This document shows positions 50,714-59,153 of a DNA stretch of 64,000 bases, piece after piece. Location: the NCBI RefSeq assembly GCF_000455365.1, contig NZ_HG315684.1, positions 350,186 to 414,185 of the forward strand, written 5' to 3'. The translations under genes and the position numbers were made by a program. The notes under the pieces are model-generated. The model was not told the DNA's origin and did no database searches. It saw only the letters and a program-made list of their open reading frames with translations. The stretch is from Halopiger djelfimassiliensis (GTDB taxonomy: Archaea; Halobacteriota; Halobacteria; Halobacteriales; Natrialbaceae). Position 1 is the stretch's first letter, and the number at the start of each line of letters is the position of its first letter.

Positions 50714-51490
50714 TTATCCTGCCGTCGCGTCGACGACGGTACCGCGCTCGCGAGCGTACGCGAGGAAGTCGGCGAATACATCGGCCGCGGTCACGGTGTC
50801 GCTATCGCCGACGACGATCGCCTTCCGGCGGGCGCGGGTCAGCGCCACGTTGAACCGCCGGGGATCGTCGAGGAAGCCGACCTCGCGGCGATCGTTGCTC
50901 CGGACCAGCGAGACGATCACGACCGCCTTCTCGCGACCCTGAAAGCCGTCGACGGTGTCGATCTCGAGGGCGTCGTCGTCGATCCCGCGGTCGGCGAGTT
51001 CGGCCTCGATCCGTGAGACCTGATCGGCGTACGGCGAGATCACCGCGAGGGCGGCGGGATCGATCCCCGCCTCGAGCAGCCGGTCGGCGTACGCGGCCAC
51101 GCGGTCGGCCTCGGAGGGGTTCTCCGTGGACGGCGACCCTTCGCGGCTGCGTTCGGACGCATTGGCGTCGCTCGTATCGACGAACACGAGCGGGTCGCCG
51201 GGCTCGAGTGCAGGGTGGTCATCCGCGACATCGTCGCCGTGCTCGAGCAGGCCCGCGAGCGTGTGCTCTCGAACGGACGGGTGGGGTTCGAGGATCCCGT
51301 CGTAGAACCGTTCGCTCGAGAACTCCTGAATCCGTTCGTGCATCCGGAACTGGGTCGTCAGCAGCGACCGAATCGGATCGTCACCGTCGTCCCCGCGTGC
51401 CAGTCGCTCGAACAGCGTTTCGTCGAGTCCCTCGCGTTCGGCCTCCCGGCTCCTGATTGTCGGCGGCAGCTGTCGGTGGTCCCCCGCACG
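50714..51490 (-). pseudogene. Truncated UPF1-like superfamily 1 helicase (C-terminal half only)
   Basis: From about 51490 downwards the protein begins abruptly at motif III (GDHRQLPPT), then has the RecA2 domain: QFRMHERIQEF, a long acidic part, AVISPYADQVSRIEAE, VDGFQGREKAVVIVSLVRSN (motif V) and FNVALTRARRKAIVVGD (motif VI). The whole first RecA domain, with Walker A and B, is missing; the sequence before it is the opposite strand of a ferredoxin gene and its own upstream spacer. It cannot bind ATP, so it is a broken gene, or a regulatory leftover. The remaining frame is still open to its natural stop. Confidence 0.8.
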
Positions 51491-51540
51491 GGACGCTTGC
51501 TCGCAGAGCTTTTTCGGTCGTGCCGACGGTACCGTCGTGT

Positions 51541-51915
51541 GTGACGGACCCGACGATCTGGAACGTCGAACTTCGCGTTCCCGAGGACGCCGACCTCGAG
51601 GCCGCGGGGGAGTCACACACCATCGAGGTCCGAGAGGACGAGTTCGTCCTCGCCGCCGCCCGGTCGGCGGGGATCTGGCTCTCGGCGGACTGCCAGCAGG
51701 GGTGGTGTGTCACCTGCGCGGCGAAACTCCTCGCGGGGGAGGTCGACCAGCGTCACGCGAAACGGTACTACCCCGAGGACGAGGCCGAGGGGTTCGTCCT
51801 CACCTGCGTCGCCCAGCCCCGTTCCGATCTGGTGCTCGAGGTCGAACGGTACGACGAGATGCTCCGCCACCGTGCCGACCACGACAGGCCGCCGGGACGG
51901 TCGAAGTTCGGGTGA
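51541..51915 (+). CDS. Plant-type 2Fe-2S ferredoxin
   Basis: 124 residues from GTG 51541, chosen because sequence before it belongs to the broken helicase junction. Cluster ligands in DCQQGWCVTCAAKL (CX4CX2C) and a fourth Cys ~30 residues later (FVLTCVAQP). The sequence before the cluster is EVREDEFVLAAARSAGI. A compact halophilic ferredoxin with an acidic lead-in, slightly shorter than the main Halobacterium ferredoxin. It is 8 bases ahead of the DUF393 gene, same strand, so likely co-transcribed. Confidence 0.88.
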   Translation: MTDPTIWNVELRVPEDADLEAAGESHTIEVREDEFVLAAARSAGIWLSADCQQGWCVTCAAKLLAGEVDQRHAKRYYPEDEAEGFVLTCVAQPRSDLVLEVERYDEMLRHRADHDRPPGRSKFG

Positions 51916-51923
51916 TATCGACC

Positions 51924-52364
51924 ATGAGTGATACTGACAGGACGTTCACCGGACTCCTGCTCTACGACGGCGACTGCCAGTTTTGCTCGGCCGCCTCGAC
52001 CGCGGTTCGGCAACTCGAGGCCGTCGGCGTCGTTCCGTGGGACGACCCGGCCGCACAGGCGTTTCTCGAGGCGCAGTTCGGATCGACCCCGTTCGCGCTC
52101 TTTTTCGTCGACGGCGACGCGGAGACGATCTGGGCCGGACGGGCGGCGGCACGGGAACTGTGCGATCGGGCGGGGATGCCCGTGCTCGTACAGGACGTCG
52201 TCGACGAGAACTACGAGCGGATCGCGGACGCGATTCGATCGGTTTCGGGGCTCGAGCGCGAGATCGACCCTTATCACGACGCGTACCCGCTCACCGAGGA
52301 CGCGGCCGCGCTGTTCGACGAGGTGGCTTCACGGGCGGAGACGACCCGTCCGCCAATGGAGTAG
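51924..52364 (+). CDS. DUF393 thiol-disulfide oxidoreductase-like protein
   Basis: 146 residues from ATG 51924. The family signature YDGDCQFCSAA holds the CxxC of the DUF393/YuxK group with a thioredoxin-like fold; DGDAETIWAGRAAA follows. No signal or membrane part. It follows the ferredoxin gene by 8 bases and converges on the DyP-like gene. Redox role inferred. Confidence 0.83.
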   Translation: MSDTDRTFTGLLLYDGDCQFCSAASTAVRQLEAVGVVPWDDPAAQAFLEAQFGSTPFALFFVDGDAETIWAGRAAARELCDRAGMPVLVQDVVDENYERIADAIRSVSGLEREIDPYHDAYPLTEDAAALFDEVASRAETTRPPME

Positions 52365-52385
52365 TCGGACGGCCCGATTCGCCGC

Positions 52386-53654
52386 TTACTCGGGGCTCGG
52401 CGTCGGGAGCGACCGATGCCGTCGCGGCGGAACGAGGTAGTTTCCGCGCCGCCTGACCGTGAGATACTGGAGGATGCCGCTGTTTGCTCTGGGCACGTCG
52501 AGGTCGGTTCCGGTCATCGCGTCGCGAGTCCGCACGAAGTCCGCGATCGTCCGCTGGTGGGAGAGGAACTCGAGGGCCGCTTCGTCGTCCTTCGTCGAGT
52601 TGAAGTCCCGACGGAGGATGACCGGCGTTCCGTCCTCGCGTGCACGGGCGGCCTTCTGGGCGTGGCCGACCACTCCCCTCGATCTGGCGTCGGATTCGGG
52701 ATCGGTGGCCGTTTCGACGCCGCTCGCGTCCCCGAGGTTGTGGCCGGCCCCTTCGATTCGATCGTCGTCGGCGTGGGCCGGGCTGAACATCTTGCTGACC
52801 CGCTGTGTGCGGCTGTCCTGTTCGTACCACTGTCGAAGGTGCAGACGAAGCCGCGACAGGTGGGTCGTCGTCCCGCCGGCGAACGGCCCGTCGTCGATCG
52901 TCACCCGATCTTCGGGGGCCTGATTGTGCCGAAAGCCGGATTTAAAGCCCATAAACAGCGGCGCGTCCTCGGGGACCGGTTCGGAATCCGGAATGCCGCT
53001 GACGCCCGCCTGTTCGTCCGCCGGAAGCCCGTCGCCGATGAAGCCGGGGCGGCGATCCGCGAGTTCGAAGATTCCCTCGAGCGTCCCCTCGACGGAGCGG
53101 TCGTTTACCGTCTCTTGTTCGCCGAGAAGCGCCTGCTCTGCGCTCAAGACGGCGTGGCCGTGGTCGCTTGCGAGGTGGACGAGCGCGTCGTACTCGTCGA
53201 ACTCCGGATCTTCGATCGCCGTGAGCGGTTCGGGATCGGGCAACTCGAGGCCGTCGGGGTCGTCGTCGAACCGATCGAAGTACGCGGGACTGTAGCCGAC
53301 GGTGAACACGAGGCCTTCGTTCCCGCGGCGGAAGGCCCGCTCGAGCGTCGTGAACGCGTCCTCGAGTTGAGCGCGTTCGTCGTCGGCATCGTGGGGACCG
53401 TCGCCGACGTAGTTCAGGCCGAGCATGACGTGGTGTTCCGGCGGCACGACGTTCCCGTGGTCGTCGGTACCGAGGAATTCGTTCCAGGCGTGCTGGCGTT
53501 CGGGGAGGTCTGCGGGGTCACGGTCGGCCTGTGGAATCTCCGCGGGGTCCTCGCTGCCGTATCCGAGACAGGCGGCGAGTCCGGCCGCGCCGCCGACGGC
53601 GACGGCGCTGCGAACGAAGGCTCGGCGTGAATAGCCGCGATCCGGTCCGGACAT
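52386..53654 (-). CDS. Tat lipoprotein, DyP-peroxidase-like (DUF7405 type)
   Basis: 422 residues. Tat signal SRRAFVRSA, hydrophobic stretch and lipobox LAAC (Cys29), so it is an exported lipoprotein. The body shows DyP-like order: an early GLNYVGDGP, VFTVGYSPAYFDRF, a central FMGFKSG and late GVVGHAQKAAR followed by ILRRDFNST. The canonical GxxDG heme-site motif was not found as such. DyP peroxidases bind heme and decolour dyes or strip iron; if this is one it is divergent. C-terminal NYLVPPRR and so on are regular for haloarchaeal Tat members. Confidence 0.65.
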   Translation of the reverse strand: MSGPDRGYSRRAFVRSAVAVGGAAGLAACLGYGSEDPAEIPQADRDPADLPERQHAWNEFLGTDDHGNVVPPEHHVMLGLNYVGDGPHDADDERAQLEDAFTTLERAFRRGNEGLVFTVGYSPAYFDRFDDDPDGLELPDPEPLTAIEDPEFDEYDALVHLASDHGHAVLSAEQALLGEQETVNDRSVEGTLEGIFELADRRPGFIGDGLPADEQAGVSGIPDSEPVPEDAPLFMGFKSGFRHNQAPEDRVTIDDGPFAGGTTTHLSRLRLHLRQWYEQDSRTQRVSKMFSPAHADDDRIEGAGHNLGDASGVETATDPESDARSRGVVGHAQKAARAREDGTPVILRRDFNSTKDDEAALEFLSHQRTIADFVRTRDAMTGTDLDVPRANSGILQYLTVRRRGNYLVPPRRHRSLPTPSPE

Positions 53655-53798
53655 ACTCGATGCTGGGGCACGAGCGACAAAGGGGATTGCGGTCCCGTCG
53701 ACTTCTCGAACCCACTACCAGTATTTCCGTACATTCAAACCACTTTATGCATGTATTTGTGAACAGGCAAACGTCTAAGTGGCGACTTATGGCAGTTC

Positions 53799-54464
53799 AT
53801 GGGTGCGATGTCCGACGAGAAACCACACGCGTCAGGGAACGTCGATCCCGGAGACACCAGCGAACGCGTCGGAATGGCGGTACTCCGCGAGCGCGGGATC
53901 GAACCCGAAGAACTCCGCGAGAAACTGATCGACGCGATCGGGGCGGAGTTTACCACGTACTACTACTACACGAACCTGCGAATGCACCTCGCCGGCCACG
54001 AGGATTACAAGGAGATCACCGAGGACGCGCGCCTAGAGGACCGCGCACACTTCGAACTCGTCGCCCCGCGCGTCTACGAACTCGGCGGTTCGCTGCCCAA
54101 CGACATCCGCGAGTTCGCCGATCGGGCGTCCTGTCCCGACGCCGAACTTCCGGTCCCGTACGAGACGGAAGGCCCCGACCTCGACGAACTCTCCGCCGAA
54201 GCGATCCTCGAGGTGTTACTCGAGGCCGAACGCTGTGCGATCCGGACCTGGTCGGAGATCTGTGACATGACCCGCGACGCCGATCCGCGAACCTTCGATA
54301 TGGCCCAGCGGATCCTGCAGGAGGAGATCGAACACGAAGCGTGGTTCGTTGAACTGCTCTCGATGGAACGGGACGGCGAGATCAATCCTGCCGGCCATTT
54401 CATCCGGGGCGAGCCCGGCGACGCGCCGTACTCGACGAACCGTCGGTTCAACGACAGCGCGTAG
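53799..54464 (+). CDS. Ferritin-like / DPS-like (DPSL) protein
   Basis: About 221 residues (ATG 53799, or 53808 three codons later). Four-helix ferritin-like fold: [20 protein letters not shown] (Glu), [23 protein letters not shown] (ExxH), [20 protein letters not shown] with two Cys 8 apart, and [14 protein letters not shown] (ExxH). The cysteines near the diiron helix recall the DPSL (thioferritin) group that protects against peroxide and stores iron. Next to a DyP-like gene, divergent, which fits an oxidative-stress context (inferred). Confidence 0.82.
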   Translation: MGAMSDEKPHASGNVDPGDTSERVGMAVLRERGIEPEELREKLIDAIGAEFTTYYYYTNLRMHLAGHEDYKEITEDARLEDRAHFELVAPRVYELGGSLPNDIREFADRASCPDAELPVPYETEGPDLDELSAEAILEVLLEAERCAIRTWSEICDMTRDADPRTFDMAQRILQEEIEHEAWFVELLSMERDGEINPAGHFIRGEPGDAPYSTNRRFNDSA

Positions 54465-54577
54465 CGATACCGAGTTGCCAGCCGTCCTTACTGCGGTTCG
54501 AAACCGGCGTGACGAGCGTTTGCCGTCGAGTCCGACCACCGGTACAGGCATACGCTCCGGGAACGTCACTAGATAAC

Positions 54578-55054
54578 ATGGAACTAGTCGAGGTCTTCGA
54601 AGAGATCGACGCCCCGCCCGAGGTCGTCTGGGACGTCCTCCTCGAGTTCGACAGCTATCCGGAGTGGAACCCCTTCATCCGGGCGATCGAAGGGGTTCCG
54701 ATCAAAGGCGAGCGGCTCCAGGTCACGATCGAACCGCCGGACGATCGCAGTACGACGTTCGCTCCCGAACTGGTCGCCGTCGAGGAGCACCGCCGCATCG
54801 CCTGGGTCGGCCGTCTGCTCGTTCCGTTCGCGTTCGACGGCTACCACGAACTCCACCTCGATTCGATCGACGGCGGCGAGCGGACCCGGTTACTCCACCG
54901 GGAGACGTTCCGCGGCGCGCTCGTTCCGCTGTTGCTCGATCACGACCGGATCGAACGCGGGTTCGAAGCGATGAACGACGCCGTCAAAGAGCGGGCCGAG
55001 CGCCGGGCTAGCTACAGGAGTTCCGGGAGGGCCTCGAGCGATTCGATCTCGTAG
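54578..55054 (+). CDS. SRPBCC (Bet v 1-like) domain protein
   Basis: 158 residues from ATG 54578. Polyketide-cyclase/SRPBCC pattern: EIDAPPEVVWDVLLEFDSYPEWNPF, then beta strands, and a final long helix FEAMNDAVKERAERRA. It binds hydrophobic ligands in a cleft. The last ~14 codons overlap the end of the convergent HAD gene by 43 bases. Confidence 0.84.
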   Translation: MELVEVFEEIDAPPEVVWDVLLEFDSYPEWNPFIRAIEGVPIKGERLQVTIEPPDDRSTTFAPELVAVEEHRRIAWVGRLLVPFAFDGYHELHLDSIDGGERTRLLHRETFRGALVPLLLDHDRIERGFEAMNDAVKERAERRASYRSSGRASSDSIS

Positions 55055-55671
55055 GTCGGCTCGGCCGTTCCGGAGAGGGCGTATCCCCGCCGGTGGTCTC
55101 GCCTGAGAAACGCCGCGTCGATCCCGAGCGCGTCGGCTGCCTGAACGTCGACGCGGCTGTCGCCGACGTACAACGGCCGATCCGCACCCAGATCGTCGAT
55201 CGCCCGCTCGAGGTAGTACGGCCGCGGTTTCTTGCGGTCGATGCCGTCGATCGTCGGTTCGCGGCCGTACCAGACCTCGAACGAGTCGAACGCGAAGTGG
55301 TCGACGATGTTCTCGATGGTCTCGTGTTGGTTGTTGCTGACGATTCCTGCGGGCCGCTCGAGTCCCTCGAGACAGGTCACGTCCTCGTAACAGCGTTTCC
55401 GGCCGGCTTCGATCTCGGCGAGCTGGGCCTCGACCGCGGCACGTTCCCGGGCAGCCCACAGATCTCGGGGTTCGACGTCGTGTTCGCGCGCCACGCGGCG
55501 AAGCGACGAGACGTCCGGACCGAGAAGCGTCTCGACGTGGTCGTCGGTCGGATCGGTTGCGCCGACTGACTCGAAGGCCTCGTGGATGGCCTCGACAAGC
55601 ACGTCGCGATCCGTTGGCGTCGTCAGTACGCCGTCGTTGTCGAAGAGGACTGCGTCGTATTCCGTTCCCAT
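55012..55671 (-). CDS. HAD superfamily phosphatase
   Basis: 219 residues. Motif I LFDNDGVLTT (Asp nucleophile and Asp acid), motif II SNNQHE, motif III lysine (KKPRP), motif IV VGDSRVDVQAAD. A helical cap domain is between I and II. Phosphoglycolate-phosphatase-like; substrate unknown. Its 3' end lies inside the SRPBCC gene. Confidence 0.85.
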   Translation of the reverse strand: MGTEYDAVLFDNDGVLTTPTDRDVLVEAIHEAFESVGATDPTDDHVETLLGPDVSSLRRVAREHDVEPRDLWAARERAAVEAQLAEIEAGRKRCYEDVTCLEGLERPAGIVSNNQHETIENIVDHFAFDSFEVWYGREPTIDGIDRKKPRPYYLERAIDDLGADRPLYVGDSRVDVQAADALGIDAAFLRRDHRRGYALSGTAEPTYEIESLEALPELL

Positions 55672-55810
55672 TCGGCGTCGGTAACGGTTAGGGCGCGAGG
55701 GGTTTTCGGTGTTATGTCCGGAGATTCAAATACCTGGAAGCGGCCAGAGTCGGCGATGCGTTCGGACACCGGCATCGATCGCGACTCGAGCGTTCGAAAC
55801 GAGGGAAACG

Positions 55811-56338
55811 ATGGGCCATAGAGCGCTCGTCGCCTACCGGCGACCGGATCGTCTCTACGGCCTGCGGTACAGTCACTGGGGCGGCCGGAACCTCGCGCTC
55901 GTCGGCGCGATCACGGCCGAGACGCCACTCGCTGACGGAGCCGTGGAAGCCGACCTGCTCGCGGATTCGATCGCCCGTGACAGGATCCTCACGGAACACC
56001 TCGATCCCCGCATCCACGAGACGCTGTATCTCGTCGCGCCCGGCGCGGGATACGCCGTCGACGCGTATCGGGTCTGTTGGCCGGAGTGGGGCGACGGCCG
56101 CGGCGGCGCTCGAGGGGCGACCGTCGCCGTCGAGGACGCCGCCGACGACCGACGGGTTCGAACGTGGTTTCGCGCGACCAAGACGGCGCTTGCCGACGTC
56201 ATCGAGATGGGCGCGCTCTCGCGGCGGGCGGCACAGTCGTACCTCGAAGCGCGGCTCTGTCGGGACCAGAACGGCCACTGTTACGCCTACCGCGGGGTTA
56301 CCGATGGCGGCGTCGGTTCGGCGGGCGCGGGACCGTAG
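55811..56338 (+). CDS. DUF6735-like haloarchaeal protein
   Basis: 175 residues from ATG 55811. Start MGHRALVAYRRPDRLYGLRYSHWGG matches from memory the haloarchaeal DUF6735 family. A mixed alpha/beta chain without known motifs; CRDQNGHCYAYRG near the C-terminus has two Cys. Function unknown. Faces the MutS-like gene 21 bases away. Confidence 0.68.
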   Translation: MGHRALVAYRRPDRLYGLRYSHWGGRNLALVGAITAETPLADGAVEADLLADSIARDRILTEHLDPRIHETLYLVAPGAGYAVDAYRVCWPEWGDGRGGARGATVAVEDAADDRRVRTWFRATKTALADVIEMGALSRRAAQSYLEARLCRDQNGHCYAYRGVTDGGVGSAGAGP

Positions 56339-56359
56339 CCCACACCGGTCGTCCCGGGG

Positions 56360-58129
56360 TCATTCGCTCCAGCGCGCGTCGGCGAGCGTCCGCTGGACGA
56401 CGTCGTTTCCGACCGCCTCCGCGAGCGTCTCGAACCCCGCCCGCTCGCCCCGGTCGTCGGCGTTAGCGACCAGCCGCGAGACGATGAACTCCGGCGTCGA
56501 GCGCCCGACCGTGTCGAACCGGGGCTGATAGTCGACGAGCAACTCGAGGTCCGGGTTCAGCCCCTCAGCGAAGATGCCGTCGACGCGCGCTTCCGGCGGC
56601 AACGGTTCGAGGTCGTCCGCGAGATGGGTGACGAACACGCCCAGCGCGTCCCGGTCGACCGAGAGGGTCACCAGTCCGTGCAACAGGTCCGCGGCGCTTC
56701 CCGGCTCCGTGATCGCTTCGAACTCGTCGACGAGCATCAGCGTCCGTCCGCCCGCGGACAGCGGCGGGACGATCGAACGTAGCGTCGACTCGAGGACGCC
56801 GGCGTTGAAACTCGCGTGCCGGCGGTGGAAGACGAGCGAATCGACCGGCGTCACCGCTGCCCGTTCGGCGGGGACCGGAAGGCCCATCATCGCCAGCAGG
56901 ACGACCTGACAGAGCGTCTCGAGTAAGGTCGTCTTCCCGCCGCTGTTCGCTCCGGTGAGCACCGCGATCCGCTCCTCACCGGGGGCGGAATCGACGCCGA
57001 CGGGGCCGTCTTCGAGGGCGTGCTCGCCGAGCGCGTAGGTGACCGGCTGGACGGACTCGTCGCCGCGTGCGGCGAGCGTGAGGTTTCGGGCACCGACGAC
57101 GGCGACGGCGGCGTCGTCACCGTCGAGAAACGTCGGACGCGTACAGTCGTACGCCAGCGCGAACCGGGCCAGCGAGAGGTGCAACGCGATGTCGTCGACC
57201 GCCTCGACGGCCCGATCGACGGAGTCACGGGCCGCTTCGAGGGTCCCCTCGAGATCGGCCGCGACGGTTTCCTCGCGGTCGTCGATCGCGGCGGTGAGAT
57301 CGCTGCGGAGCGTCCGCAGGGTGCTACCGACGAAGTCCGTCGCGTCGGTCGCGTCGGTCGGCATCGCGTCCCGAACCTGCTCGATCGTGACGCTCGTCTC
57401 GGTCAGGAGGCGATCCTCGAAGGCGTCCCGGAACTGTCCGACGTCGCGGACGCCGTCCGATCGCAACTCCTCGATCAACTCGAGGGCGTTCGCGTCCATG
57501 TCCTCGATCGCACCGAGGGCGTCCCGAAGCCGATCGAGTTCCTCGTCGGTCCCCGCGGCGACGCGCCCGCCGTCGAGGGCCGCGAGCGCTCCGGCGGCCG
57601 CCTCGAGCGTCTCGCGATCGAGATCGGCGATCGCAGCGAACGGGCCGGTGTCGACGCCGGCCTCGAGCAAGGCGAGTGCGGCTTCGACCGCGGCGCGTTC
57701 GCTGCCGTCGCGTTCGTCGTAGCGCTCGTAGGCGTCGAGAACCGCCTCGCGATCGGCCGCCGGCAGCGCCGCCCAAGCGTCTCTGGCCGCGAGGACGTCG
57801 TCGAGTCGGTCGGTCATCGCCTCGCGGGAGCAAAGCGGCGTAAGCACCCTGATCCGGTCGGCCGCCCGCTGTGTCACCGCGTGCTCGACCGCCAGATCGA
57901 GCAGGTCCTTGTACGCCGATCGGGCGTCACCGGTCGCCAACACCGCCATCCCGTCGCCGCCGGTCGCTCGACGGAGGATCCGCGTCGCCCGCCCGCGGGC
58001 GAGGCCGGCGTCCGAGAGCGCGCGCACGTCGCCGCTCTCGATGGCCGTTACGGCCCGTTCCCGACCCAGTTCTTCGACCAGCGTTTCCCGCGTCTTCGGC
58101 CCGACGCCCCAGTACTCCTCGAGTCGCAT
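56360..58129 (-). CDS. MutS-like ATPase with N-terminal helix-hairpin-helix (archaeal MutS5-type)
   Basis: 589 residues from ATG 58129. An N-terminal helix-hairpin-helix (EEYWGVGPKTRETLVEELG) and a clamp/lever helical region lead to the MutS ATPase: Walker A GANSGGKTT, Walker B LMLVDEFEAITEPG, signature FNAGVLESTLRSI, and a late His switch FVTHLADDL. It lacks mismatch-recognition domain I and the C-terminal Smr nuclease, as in archaeal MutS5/MutS2-type proteins. Likely acts on branched DNA or recombination intermediates (inferred). Confidence 0.82.
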   Translation of the reverse strand: MRLEEYWGVGPKTRETLVEELGRERAVTAIESGDVRALSDAGLARGRATRILRRATGGDGMAVLATGDARSAYKDLLDLAVEHAVTQRAADRIRVLTPLCSREAMTDRLDDVLAARDAWAALPAADREAVLDAYERYDERDGSERAAVEAALALLEAGVDTGPFAAIADLDRETLEAAAGALAALDGGRVAAGTDEELDRLRDALGAIEDMDANALELIEELRSDGVRDVGQFRDAFEDRLLTETSVTIEQVRDAMPTDATDATDFVGSTLRTLRSDLTAAIDDREETVAADLEGTLEAARDSVDRAVEAVDDIALHLSLARFALAYDCTRPTFLDGDDAAVAVVGARNLTLAARGDESVQPVTYALGEHALEDGPVGVDSAPGEERIAVLTGANSGGKTTLLETLCQVVLLAMMGLPVPAERAAVTPVDSLVFHRRHASFNAGVLESTLRSIVPPLSAGGRTLMLVDEFEAITEPGSAADLLHGLVTLSVDRDALGVFVTHLADDLEPLPPEARVDGIFAEGLNPDLELLVDYQPRFDTVGRSTPEFIVSRLVANADDRGERAGFETLAEAVGNDVVQRTLADARWSE

Positions 58130-58305
58130 ACCCAAGGGGTTCGAGTCGATACTCTTGAACACTGTGCCATAGGCCGGCGGTCCCGGCGTACGGGTCGAAA
58201 CAACGGCCCGTCCCGGCCGCTCGACGACGGCGAACGCATTCGAAACGCGAGCGGTTCCACCACCATTTATCATCACTATTGGTGTGGGATCGATCGGGAC
58301 CAGCT

Positions 58306-58896
58306 ATGGCAGACCAGCAGATTCCGGGCTATGCCCTGGGTGACGAGCACGTTCCGGAAGCGCCGATCGAGATGGCGGAGTTCGAGCGACTCAAACGCTC
58401 GGTCATGTTTTCGGACGAAGACGAGGAGTACCTGCGGCAGGCCGGCGACGTGCTCGAGCCACAGATCGACGAGATTCTGGACCTGTGGTACGGGTTCGTC
58501 GGCGATCACGACTTCCTTCTCGAGTACTTCGCCGACGCCGAGACGGGCGAACCGATCGAGGAGTACCTCGACCGCGTTCGCGCCCGCTTCGGCCAGTGGA
58601 TCAGGGACACCTGCGATACGCCGTACGACGAGGCGTGGCTGAATTACCAGTTCGAGATCGGCCGCCGACACCACCGGAGCGCAAAGAACGAAACGGACGA
58701 CGTCGACTCGGTCGAACTCATCCACCAGCGATACCTGATCGCCTTCATCTATCCGATCACGGCGACGATCCGAGACTTCCTCGAGACCGGCGATCACGAC
58801 CGCGAAACGGTTGAGAACATGTATCACGCGTGGTTCAAGGCGGTGACCCTGCAGGTCGCCATCTGGACCTCTCCGTACGCCGGCGACGACTGGTAA
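58306..58896 (+). CDS. Protoglobin
   Basis: 196 residues from ATG 58306. The single-domain protoglobin family: GYALGDEHVPEAPI lead, globin helices, the proximal His in EIGRRHHRSAKNETDDVD, and RYLIAFIYPITATIRDFL. It binds heme and small gases (O2, CO, NO). No sensor domain is fused, so a transport, detoxification or redox role. Divergent from the MutS-like gene, with TATA-like CATTTATCATC about 40 bases before the start. Confidence 0.9.
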   Translation: MADQQIPGYALGDEHVPEAPIEMAEFERLKRSVMFSDEDEEYLRQAGDVLEPQIDEILDLWYGFVGDHDFLLEYFADAETGEPIEEYLDRVRARFGQWIRDTCDTPYDEAWLNYQFEIGRRHHRSAKNETDDVDSVELIHQRYLIAFIYPITATIRDFLETGDHDRETVENMYHAWFKAVTLQVAIWTSPYAGDDW

Positions 58897-59153
58897 CCGT
58901 CGGCAGCGACGTAGCGGAATCGATCGTCGCGGCGGCATGTACACGTTCGTGGGCCGTCGCGGGAGGAACCGACGGTCGAATCACCCCGCTCGTCGCTGGA
59001 GTGTCGTCGGGCGGTCGCTCGAGTCGCAAGACGGCCGACGTCCGAACCGGGCAGGCAGATGTATCCATAATTGTGGATAACTCGTCCCATAGAAGACTGA
59101 ATAGGGAGCACAAACACGGGGATTTTTATCGACTCGGTGCCCTACGGACGACC

